From the NCBI RefSeq assembly GCF_004124325.1, contig NZ_QBDT01000001.1:1736001-1800000 (forward strand): DNA of 64,000 nt. Reading direction: 5' to 3'. Source of the DNA: Streptomyces sp. L2. GTDB taxonomy: Bacteria > Actinomycetota > Actinomycetes > Streptomycetales > Streptomycetaceae. The position numbers and the translations under genes are program-made. The notes beneath the pieces were generated by a model. The model was not told the origin of the DNA and searched no databases. It was given only the letters and a program-made list of their open reading frames with translations. Below are positions 30,276 to 43,480 of the stretch, one piece after another (the stretch's first letter is position 1; each line of letters begins with the position of its first letter).

Positions 30276-31081
30276 TCTTCCGTCTCCTCCAACGCGGCCG
30301 CGCGCTCGGCGATTCCCTGCCGGCGCAGCACAATGGCCTGTCTCACATAGTCGAGGCCGGTGACCACGGTGAGGACGACGGCCACGGCCATCACCCAGAA
30401 CCTCAGGGTCGCCAGCCACCCCGTCAGCGCCAGCACGTACATACCGACCGCCACGCCCTGGGTGAGGGTCTTGAGCTTGCCGCCGCGGCTGGCCGGGATC
30501 ACGCCGTACCGGATGACCAGGAAACGCAGCAGCGTGATGCCGAGTTCCCGGCCGAGGATCACGGCCGTGACCCACCAGGGCAGGTCGCCCAGGGCGGACA
30601 GGCACACGAGCGCCGCGCCCATGATCGCCTTGTCGGCGATGGGGTCGGCGATCTTGCCGAAGTCGGTGACCAGGTTGTAGGTCCGCGCCAGGTGCCCGTC
30701 GAACAGGTCGGTGATCATGGCGATGGCGAAGGCCGCCCAGGCGAGGGAGCGCCAGGCCGGGTCGTACCCGCCATTCTCCAGCATCAGCACCACGAAGCCG
30801 GGCACCAGGACCAGCCGCAGCATCGTCAGCAGGTTGGCGACGTTCCACACGCTGGCCTGGTTGACGGCGGCGGCCGTGATCTTCTTCCCGCGCGCGGGCC
30901 GGGCCTCACCCGTCACGCCGGCGTCCGCGGCCGGAGCAGGAGCGGTGGCGGGAGTCGAAGCATGAGCGGGAGCCGCGGGAGCAGCAGCGGCGGGAGCGGC
31001 GCCGTCGGCCGCGGCGGCGGAACCCCGGGCGCCCTGGGCGCCGGAGGAGCCGCCCGCGGCGGATGCCGGGACTCCGGTCAT
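30272..31081 (-). CDS. pgsA: CDP-diacylglycerol-glycerol-3-phosphate 3-phosphatidyltransferase
   Basis: A 269-residue membrane enzyme with the CDP-alcohol phosphotransferase signature in [12 protein letters not shown] and [13 protein letters not shown]. It makes phosphatidylglycerophosphate from CDP-DAG and G3P. About five TM helices are present. The first 75 residues are an Ala/Pro/Gly-rich, probably disordered extension ([19 protein letters not shown]). It overlaps rimO by 4 bp (ATGA) upstream and cinA by 4 bp downstream, so rimO-pgsA-cinA form one coupled unit. Confidence 0.94.
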   Translation of the reverse strand: MTGVPASAAGGSSGAQGARGSAAAADGAAPAAAAPAAPAHASTPATAPAPAADAGVTGEARPARGKKITAAAVNQASVWNVANLLTMLRLVLVPGFVVLMLENGGYDPAWRSLAWAAFAIAMITDLFDGHLARTYNLVTDFGKIADPIADKAIMGAALVCLSALGDLPWWVTAVILGRELGITLLRFLVIRYGVIPASRGGKLKTLTQGVAVGMYVLALTGWLATLRFWVMAVAVVLTVVTGLDYVRQAIVLRRQGIAERAAALEETEE

Positions 31082-32550
31082 CTGCCCGCCTCCTCACTAC
31101 ACCCGAGCGAGCCGGTGAGCGGCTCGGCGACCAGGTCGACACCCTCCGTACCGACCACCTTCGCCTCGACCATACGTCCCGCGGTCAGGCCCTCGCCGCT
31201 CGTGAGCAGCACCTGGCCGTCGGTTTCCGGCGCCTGGTGCGCGGCGCGGCCGTACATCCCCTCCTCGTCGTCGACGGACTCGACGAGGACGTGCACGGTC
31301 TCGCCGAGACGCTCCTCGGCGCGCTGCGAGACGAGTTCCTCGGCGAGCCGGGAGACGCGGGCCAGCCGCTCGGCGACGACGTCGCCGTCGAGCTTGCCGG
31401 TGTAGGTGGCCGCTTCCGTGCCCTCCTCGTCGGAGTAGCCGAACACGCCGATGGCGTCCAGGCGGGCGCCGCTCAGGAAGCGCTCCAGTTCGGCCAGGTC
31501 GGCCTCGGACTCGCCGGGGAAGCCGACGATGAAGTTGGAGCGCACGCCAGCCTGCGGCGCCTTGCCGCGGATGGTGTCGAGCAGCTCCAGAAAGCGGTCG
31601 GTGTCGCCGAAGCGGCGCATGGCGCGCAGCACGCCGGGCGCGGAGTGCTGGAAGGACAGGTCGAAGTAGGGGGCGACCTTCGGGGTGGAGGTCAGTACGT
31701 CGATCAGGCCGGGGCGCATCTCTGCCGGCTGGAGGTAGCTGACGCGCACGCGTTCGATGCCGTCGACCTCGGCCAGCTCGGGCAGGAGGGACTCCAGCAG
31801 GCGGATGTCGCCCAGGTCCTTGCCGTAGGAGGTGTTGTTCTCGGAGACCAGCATGATCTCCTTCACGCCCTGCTCGGCCAGCCAGCGGGTCTCGTTCAGC
31901 ACGTCGCTCGGGCGGCGTGAGATGAACGAGCCGCGGAAGGAGGGGATGGCGCAGAACGAGCAGCGGCGGTCGCAGCCGGAGGCGAGCTTGACGGAGGCGA
32001 CGGGCGCGCCGTCCAGCCGGCGGCGCAGGGGCGCGCGGGGGCCGGAGAGGGGCGCGACGCCCTCGGGGAGGTCGGCCGGGCCGTGGCCGGGCAGCGCTAC
32101 GGTCGTGGCCGATTCCTGGCGCTCGGCCGGGCTGATCGGCAGGAGCTTGCGTCGGTCGCGGGGGGTGTGGGCGGCGTGGATGCCGCCGGAGAGGATGGTC
32201 TGCAGGCGGTCGGAGATGTCGGCGTAGTCGTCGAATCCGAGCACGCCGTCGGCCTCGGGGAGGGCCTCGGCCAGCTCCTTGCCGTACCGCTCGGCCATGC
32301 AGCCCACCGCCACGACGGCCTGGGTTCTGCCATGGTCCTTGAGGTCGTTGGCCTCCAGGAGGGCGTCGACGGAGTCCTTCTTGGCGGCTTCCACGAAGCC
32401 ACAGGTGTTGACCACGGCGACGTCCGCGTCAGCGGCGTCCTCCACGAGCTGCCAGCCGTCCGCCTCCAAACGGCCTGCGAGCTCCTCCGAGTCCACCTCG
32501 TTACGGGCGCAGCCGAGAGTGACGAGTGCGACGGTACGGCGTTCAGGCAT
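31078..32550 (-). CDS. rimO: Ribosomal protein S12 methylthiotransferase RimO
   Basis: A 490-residue radical-SAM enzyme from ATG 32550 ([16 protein letters not shown]). N-terminal cluster cysteines lie in [26 protein letters not shown] and VGCMAERY. The radical-SAM triad is [19 protein letters not shown]-terminal TRAM-like domain ends the protein. It adds a methylthio group to the conserved Asp of S12. No Shine-Dalgarno is seen, and TAGTCT sits 7 nt before the ATG, so a leaderless mRNA is possible. It is paralogous to miaB at the window start. Confidence 0.94.
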   Translation of the reverse strand: MPERRTVALVTLGCARNEVDSEELAGRLEADGWQLVEDAADADVAVVNTCGFVEAAKKDSVDALLEANDLKDHGRTQAVVAVGCMAERYGKELAEALPEADGVLGFDDYADISDRLQTILSGGIHAAHTPRDRRKLLPISPAERQESATTVALPGHGPADLPEGVAPLSGPRAPLRRRLDGAPVASVKLASGCDRRCSFCAIPSFRGSFISRRPSDVLNETRWLAEQGVKEIMLVSENNTSYGKDLGDIRLLESLLPELAEVDGIERVRVSYLQPAEMRPGLIDVLTSTPKVAPYFDLSFQHSAPGVLRAMRRFGDTDRFLELLDTIRGKAPQAGVRSNFIVGFPGESEADLAELERFLSGARLDAIGVFGYSDEEGTEAATYTGKLDGDVVAERLARVSRLAEELVSQRAEERLGETVHVLVESVDDEEGMYGRAAHQAPETDGQVLLTSGEGLTAGRMVEAKVVGTEGVDLVAEPLTGSLGCSEEAGR

Positions 32551-32643
32551 GGGCTCAAGACTACTTCGTCCGTACGACACCCCACGTCGACGGGGTTGGC
32601 CGATCTTGGCCAACCCCGCTGGACGGCTTCCCGCGAGCGGCTG

Positions 32644-33483
32644 TCAGCCGACCTCGGGGTCGCCCTTGGTGTATGTCAGGCGCTCCACCGCGCCCGGCTG
32701 GAAGTCGTCCTCGATCTTCTTGCCGTTGACGTAGAGCTGGATGGCGCCGGCGTCGCCGAGGATCAGGTTGATCTTGGAGCTGTCCTGGAAGGTCTTGGAC
32801 TCGCCCTTCTTCAGCAGCCCGTCGAAGAGCATCCGCCCGTTGTGGTCCTTGGCGGAGATCCAGCTGCGCCCGTTGGGGGCGCTGACCTGGACGGTCACCT
32901 TGTCCTGGGGGGCCGCCGCGATGGCGCTGTCGGACGGCTCGGACTTGGGTGGGGCCGGCTTGTCCTTCTTGGGTGTGGGCGAGGCGGACTTGGCGCTCGG
33001 CGTGGCACCCTCGGCTACCTGGGACTTGGCGTCGTTCCCGCTGTCGCCGCCCTTGAAGGCGGTGAATCCGACGAAACCGATCACGGCGACGATCGCCGCG
33101 ACCATGGCCGCGGTCCAGTTGGGTCCGCGCCGCTCGGGACGGATCCGCTCCGCCTCGAACAGGGGTGCGGCAGGGGTCGGGGCGGGCCGGCCGCCGTGCT
33201 CGGCGTCGTACCGCTCGATCAGCGGGCCGGGATCGAGGCGGACGGCCCTGGCCAGGGTCCGGATGTGGCCGCGGGCGTACACGTCGCCGCCGCAGGGGGC
33301 GAAGTCGTCGGCCTCGATGGCGTGCACGATGGCGATGCGGACGCGAGTGGCGCTGCTGACGTCGTCGACGGTCAGCCCGGCCGCGATGCGCGCCTGCTGC
33401 AGGGCGCGCCCGACGGTGGGACGGGCTTCCTCGGACACGTCTTCGAACGGACGCTCGTCTTCAGGGGAGTTGCCGATGGACAC
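32644..33483 (-). CDS. RodZ-like helix-turn-helix membrane protein
   Basis: A 279-residue protein from GTG 33483, with AAAGG 8 nt upstream. The N-terminal HTH_25 domain is about residues 25-95 (TVGRALQQARIAAGLTVDDVSSATRVRIAIVHAIEADDFAPCGGDVYARGHIR). A single TM follows (MVAAIVAVIGFVGFTAF, about 135-152). A Lys/Pro/Ser linker comes next. The C-terminal DUF4115 beta domain has NGRSWISAKDHNGRMLFDGLLKKGE and GDAGAIQLYVNGK. It is a RodZ-type cytoskeleton or cell-envelope factor by family. It is next to ftsK, as in mycobacteria. Confidence 0.88.
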   Translation of the reverse strand: MSIGNSPEDERPFEDVSEEARPTVGRALQQARIAAGLTVDDVSSATRVRIAIVHAIEADDFAPCGGDVYARGHIRTLARAVRLDPGPLIERYDAEHGGRPAPTPAAPLFEAERIRPERRGPNWTAAMVAAIVAVIGFVGFTAFKGGDSGNDAKSQVAEGATPSAKSASPTPKKDKPAPPKSEPSDSAIAAAPQDKVTVQVSAPNGRSWISAKDHNGRMLFDGLLKKGESKTFQDSSKINLILGDAGAIQLYVNGKKIEDDFQPGAVERLTYTKGDPEVG

Positions 33484-33568
33484 GGGGGCGCCTTTCGAGC
33501 GTGTAGCCACCTGCTGGAGGTTCAGTCTAGGGGGGGTACGAAAGGGTGGGGCAACCGGGCGGTATGAC

Positions 33569-33596
33569 TTTGTACGCCATCGGACTGGCCCGACAA
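33569..33596 (-). promoter_or_regulatory. Candidate promoter of the RodZ-like gene
   Basis: Minus strand TTGTCG (33596-33591), 16-bp spacer, TACAAA (33574-33569), about 85 bp before GTG 33483. It resembles an ordinary HrdB promoter; the spacer is not that of RecA-NDp. Confidence 0.45.
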
Positions 33597-33763
33597 TCCG
33601 ACGACACGGCCAGACACGAAATCCCCCGCTGGGACCCGCACCTGCCCTCTCCCTCAACTTGACGTACAGCAAAGGGAAACGGTTGCCCGCCGTTCTCTAA
33701 CGGGTGGATCACGGCGGTGCCGCCGTCCGGCCCAGTCCGTTCGGCCGGACGGCCGACCCCTGC

Positions 33764-36520
33764 CTAACCCTCCGTCTCCCCGCGAATCACGGCGAGCACA
33801 CCGTCCAGTTCGTCAGCTTTCACAAGAACATCACGCGCCTTGGATCCCTCGCTGGGCCCGACGATGTTCCGGGACTCCATGAGGTCCATCAGCCGGCCGG
33901 CCTTGGCGAAACCGACCCGCAGCTTGCGCTGGAGCATGGACGTCGACCCGAACTGGGTGGAGACCACCAGCTCGGCGGCCTGGCACAGCAGGTCGAGGTC
34001 GTCGCCGATTTCCTCGTCGATCTCCTTCTTCTGCTTGGTGCCCACCGTGACGTCGTCCCGGAAGACCGGCGCCATCTGGTCCTTGCAGTGCTGGACGACG
34101 ACCGCGACCTCCTCCTCGGTCACGAACGCGCCCTGCATACGGGTCGGCTTGTTCGCGCCCATCGGCAGGAACAGCCCGTCGCCCTTGCCGATCAGCTTCT
34201 CCGCGCCCGGCTGGTCGAGGATGACCCGCGAGTCGGCGAGCGAGGAGGTGGCGAAGGCCAGCCGGGACGGCACATTGGCCTTGATCAGACCGGTGACGAC
34301 GTCGACGGACGGCCGCTGCGTGGCGAGCACCAGGTGGATGCCGGCCGCGCGCGCGAGCTGCGTGATCCGCACGATCGCGTCCTCGACGTCCCTGGGGGCC
34401 ACCATCATCAGGTCGGCCAGCTCGTCGACGATCACCAGCAGGTACGGGTACGGCTGCAGCTCCCGCTCGCTGCCCTCCGGCGGCTTGACCTTGCCCTCGC
34501 GGACGGCGCGATTGAAGTCGTCGATGTGGCGGTAGCCGTACGCGGCGAGGTCGTCGTAGCGCAGGTCCATCTCGCGCACGACCCACTGCAGCGCCTCGGC
34601 GGCCCGCTTGGGGTTGGTGATGATCGGCGTGATCAGGTGCGGGATGCCCTCGTAGGCGGTCAGCTCGACGCGCTTGGGGTCGACCAGGATCATCCGGACG
34701 TCCTCCGGCGTCGCCCGCATCATGACCGAGGTGATCAGGCAGTTGATGCAGGACGACTTGCCGGAACCGGTGGCGCCCGCGACCAGCATGTGCGGCATCT
34801 TCGCCAGCGAGTGCATCACGTACCCGCCCTCGACGTCCTTGCCGAAGGCGACCAGCATCGGGTCGTCGTCCTCGGCGGACTCGGCGAGGCGCAGCACGTC
34901 ACCGAGGTTGACCATCTCCCGGTCGGTGTTCGGGATCTCGATGCCGACCGCGGACTTGCCGGGGATCGGGCTGATGATCCGCACGTCCGGGCTGGCGACG
35001 GCGTACGCGATGTTCTTGGTCAGGGCGGTGATCCGCTCGACCTTCACGGCGGGGCCGAGCTCGACCTCGTAGCGGGTGACCGTCGGGCCGCGGGTGAAGC
35101 CGGTGACGGCCGCGTCGACCTTGAACTCGGTGAAGACCTGGGTGAGCGAGGCGACGACCGCGTCGTTGGCCGCGCTGCGCGCCTTGCCGGGGCCACCGCG
35201 GGTGAGGAGGTCCAGTGAGGGCAGGGCGTAGGTGATGTCCCCGGACAGCTGGAGCTGCTCCGCGCGCGCGGGCAGGTCGCGGACCGCTTCGGGCGCCTTC
35301 TTGGTGAGGTCGGGGACGCTCCCGGAGGGGATCTTCTCCTGCTTGGGCCGGGCCGGCGCCGGGACCGGCGACGGGGAGGGGGCCTTCGACGGCGACGGCG
35401 AGGGCGCCGGGACCGGTGTGGTCTCCTCGCGGTCGCCGACGCTGACGCCCTGGGTGAGGTCGGCGACGACCTGGGACGGCGGCATGCCGTGCAGGACGGC
35501 GCCGTCGAGAGCGGCCGCGGCCGCCGCCGCCACGTCCACCGCGTCCATGTGCCGCGCCGGATCGGGCTGCGGCACCGCCGAGCGCCGCGGCCGGCCCCGG
35601 CGCTGGGTGAGCGCCGCCTCCTCCGCGCTGTCGGGGTCGTACGCCTGGGGGGCGCTCGGGCGCTTGCGGGGGCGCCCGGGCAGCGCCTCGCGCCACTGCT
35701 CGTCGTAGCGCTCGTCGTCGTCGGTGAGCTCGTCGTCCTCCGGGTCGGGCAGCAGGCCCAGCTTCACGCCGAGCGTGCGCAGCCGCTGCGGGATGGCGTT
35801 GACCGGCGTGGCGGTGACCACGAGCAGGCCGAACACGGTGAGCAGCACCAGCAGCGGTACGGCCAGCACCTCGGACATGGAGTACGTCAGCGGGGTCGCC
35901 GCCGCCCAGCCGATGAGGCCGCCGGCGTCCCTTATGGCCTGCATGCCGCCGCTGCGGGCGGGCGAACCGCAGGCGATGTGGACCTGGCCGAGCACGCCGA
36001 TGACGAGCGCGGACAGGCCGATCACGATCCGGCCGTTGGCCTCCTGCTTCTCCGGATGCCGGACGAACCGTACGCCGATCACCGCGAGCAGTATCGGCAC
36101 CAGCAGGTCGAGCCGGCCGAACGCGCCGGTGACCAGGATCTCCACCAGGTCGCCGACGGGTCCGCGCAGATCGGCCCACGTACCCGCGGCGACGACCAGC
36201 GCGAGGCCGAACAGCAGCAGGGCCACGCCGTCCTTCCGGTGCGCCGGGTCGAGGTTCTTCGCGCCCTGCCCTATGCCCCGGAAGACGGCGCCGACGGCGT
36301 GCGCCAGGCCCAGCCAGAGGGCGCGCACGAGCCGGTAGACGCCCCCGGTGGGGCTGGGTGCCGGCTTGGGCGGCGGCGCTGCCTTCTTGGCCGGGGCCTT
36401 CTTGGCGGGCGCCTTCCCGGCCGGGGCCTTCTTCGCGGCGGCCTTCCTCGCCGGAGCCTTCGCGGGAGCGGCCGCCTTCTTCGCGGGCTGCTTCTTGGCT
36501 GCGGAGGGACGTGTGGCCAT
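33764..36520 (-). CDS. ftsK: DNA translocase FtsK
   Basis: A 918-residue septal DNA pump. The first 60 residues are a Lys/Ala/Pro tail (AKKAPAKKA repeats), resembling a histone H1 tail. Four TM segments follow (about 95-260), then a Pro/Ser linker (about 350-395). The motor has Walker A VAGATGSGKSSCINCL and Walker B LLVIVDELADLMMV. A C-terminal gamma winged helix (GSTSMLQRKLRVGFAKAGRLMDLMESRNIVGPSEGSKARDVLV) reads KOPS-like sites. It clears DNA from sporulation septa. No Shine-Dalgarno is seen before ATG 36520. Confidence 0.95.
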   Translation of the reverse strand: MATRPSAAKKQPAKKAAAPAKAPARKAAAKKAPAGKAPAKKAPAKKAAPPPKPAPSPTGGVYRLVRALWLGLAHAVGAVFRGIGQGAKNLDPAHRKDGVALLLFGLALVVAAGTWADLRGPVGDLVEILVTGAFGRLDLLVPILLAVIGVRFVRHPEKQEANGRIVIGLSALVIGVLGQVHIACGSPARSGGMQAIRDAGGLIGWAAATPLTYSMSEVLAVPLLVLLTVFGLLVVTATPVNAIPQRLRTLGVKLGLLPDPEDDELTDDDERYDEQWREALPGRPRKRPSAPQAYDPDSAEEAALTQRRGRPRRSAVPQPDPARHMDAVDVAAAAAAALDGAVLHGMPPSQVVADLTQGVSVGDREETTPVPAPSPSPSKAPSPSPVPAPARPKQEKIPSGSVPDLTKKAPEAVRDLPARAEQLQLSGDITYALPSLDLLTRGGPGKARSAANDAVVASLTQVFTEFKVDAAVTGFTRGPTVTRYEVELGPAVKVERITALTKNIAYAVASPDVRIISPIPGKSAVGIEIPNTDREMVNLGDVLRLAESAEDDDPMLVAFGKDVEGGYVMHSLAKMPHMLVAGATGSGKSSCINCLITSVMMRATPEDVRMILVDPKRVELTAYEGIPHLITPIITNPKRAAEALQWVVREMDLRYDDLAAYGYRHIDDFNRAVREGKVKPPEGSERELQPYPYLLVIVDELADLMMVAPRDVEDAIVRITQLARAAGIHLVLATQRPSVDVVTGLIKANVPSRLAFATSSLADSRVILDQPGAEKLIGKGDGLFLPMGANKPTRMQGAFVTEEEVAVVVQHCKDQMAPVFRDDVTVGTKQKKEIDEEIGDDLDLLCQAAELVVSTQFGSTSMLQRKLRVGFAKAGRLMDLMESRNIVGPSEGSKARDVLVKADELDGVLAVIRGETEG

Positions 36521-36550
36521 GGAGTGAGGTTACCGGTGGAGACGACAGGG

Positions 36551-36560
36551 GACACGTGTG
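36551..36560. promoter_or_regulatory. GACACGTGTG palindrome upstream of ftsK
   Basis: Contains GACAC, the known WhiA core motif, within ACACGTGT, 31 bp upstream of the ftsK start. WhiA controls cell-division genes in Streptomyces; binding here is inferred from five bases only. Confidence 0.3.
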
Positions 36561-36642
36561 CCGACTGGTTCACCCGTTCGTGTCGCCCTTGCCGGGGCCC
36601 GAAGCTGACGCCCGCTCATGGGCAACACGGGCCCCACCGGTG

Positions 36643-37323
36643 TCAGTTCTGCGTCGGCAGCGCCGGGCTGCCGCTCCCGGTTCCCGGCTCCAGGGCGTCG
36701 AGCGCGCGGCGCAGGCCGGTGAGTTTGCGTTCCAGATGGGCGGCGGTGGCGACCGCCGCCGCGTCCGCGGAATCGTCGTCCAGCTGTTTGGACAGGGCCT
36801 CGGCCTGCTCCTCGACGGCCGCGAGCCGCGCGGACAGTTCCGCGAGCAGCCCGGTGGACTCCTTGCCGCCGACACCGCCCTTGCCGTTGCCCTCCAACTG
36901 GAGCCGCAGCAGGGCCGCCTGCTCGCGCAGCTGGCAGTTCTTCATGTACAGCTCGACGAACACCGACACCTTCGCCCGCAGCACCCACGGGTCGAACGGC
37001 TTGGAGATGTAGTCGACCGCACCCGCCGCGTACCCCCGGAAGGTGTGGTGCGGGCCGTGGTTGATCGCCGTGAGGAAGATGATCGGGATGTCCCGCGTCC
37101 GCTCGCGCCGCTTGATGTGCGCCGCGGTCTCGAATCCGTCCATGCCCGGCATCTGGACGTCCAGCAGAATGACCGCGAAGTCGTCCGTGAGCAGTGCCTT
37201 GAGCGCTTCCTCCCCGGACGATGCCCGCACCAGCGTCTGATCAAGCGCGGAGAGGATCGCCTCCAGCGCCAGCAGATTCTCCGGCCGGTCATCGACCAGG
37301 AGGATCTTGGCCTTCTGCACCAT
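36643..37323 (-). CDS. osaB: Osmoadaptation response regulator OsaB
   Basis: A 226-residue protein from ATG 37323, with GAGGAGGG upstream. The receiver domain (1-125) has acidic pocket LVDDRPEN, phospho-acceptor Asp55 (VILLDVQMPGMDG) and the conserved Lys in DYISKPFDPW. There is no DNA-binding domain. Instead a coiled-coil C-terminus (about 135-210: LREQAALLRLQLE, LLAELSARLAAVEEQAEALSKQLDD) suggests protein-protein output. Order beside the giant kinase matches S. coelicolor osaAB, needed for aerial growth under osmotic stress. Confidence 0.88.
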   Translation of the reverse strand: MVQKAKILLVDDRPENLLALEAILSALDQTLVRASSGEEALKALLTDDFAVILLDVQMPGMDGFETAAHIKRRERTRDIPIIFLTAINHGPHHTFRGYAAGAVDYISKPFDPWVLRAKVSVFVELYMKNCQLREQAALLRLQLEGNGKGGVGGKESTGLLAELSARLAAVEEQAEALSKQLDDDSADAAAVATAAHLERKLTGLRRALDALEPGTGSGSPALPTQN

Positions 37324-37595
37324 GGCCCGCCCTCCTCGCCCCGGCGGTACACCGGGCGCCGCCCCAGGGGACGACTCCCTTTCGCCGCCCGTCCTTGTGC
37401 CGGTCATGGTAGCCGCACCCTGCCTGTCGCCACACCCTGTCACCGCGATGTCACTGTGCACACAGCGGAAACGCGGCAGGAGACCGGATGGTTCCCGGAT
37501 TCCCACGTTCCCACACCATGCCGGGCCCCCGGAAAAGGAAACTCGTGTGCTCACCGAGGGTTCCCGCAACGTTCACATCCGGTCGTGCCGTTCCC

Positions 37596-43058
<5,463 letters not shown>

Positions 43059-43480
43059 TGTGTCCCTCCCGCAGGGGTCGACCGTTACTGCTGTGCTCGG
43101 CCGCGTCGGCCGGTCTGCCGGTTCATTCGGCATACCGGTATACCGGGCGTACCGGTTACTGCTGCGTAGTTCTGCCAGACGAGATCCGGCCACACCAGGG
43201 GCTGCTGCCCGCCGTACACGGAACACACGCAACCTGACCGAGAACCTGACCGGACCTTCATCACAAGCCTGCCCAGTGTTTCACCCCGGCCGAACCAGGC
43301 CATAACAGTTCGGCAGCTTCGCACACCGACAGCACACGTGGGGGCGTAATCACCGGCGACCGGCATCCACTGGGACCGCGAAGGTAAGTAACCTTGCATG
43401 CGGCTGTCCAGCCGCACCGGTCCGTCCGGCCTGGACGGTGGCACGAGAACGAGCGGGCATCGGAGGGGCGGCCGCAGACC
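43059..43480. other. Divergent osaA / SpoIIE-type phosphatase regulatory region (422 bp)
   Basis: No gene is seen. It contains the perfect palindrome ATACCGGTAT (43132-43141) inside a run of CCGG-containing repeats (43109-43156). ACCGTTACTGCTG occurs at 43081 and nearly again (ACCGGTTACTGCTG) at 43151. A 12-bp direct repeat AACCTGACCG lies at 43231 and 43243, and a small inverted repeat AAGGT-AAGTA-ACCTT at 43381-43395. These are operator-like clusters serving either gene. Confidence 0.6.

Noticed and set aside
32557..32585. TGTCG-like element upstream of rimO
   Set aside because: Only the TGTCG core and TAGTCT -10 fit; three of nine upstream positions fail, so a damage promoter is not supported.
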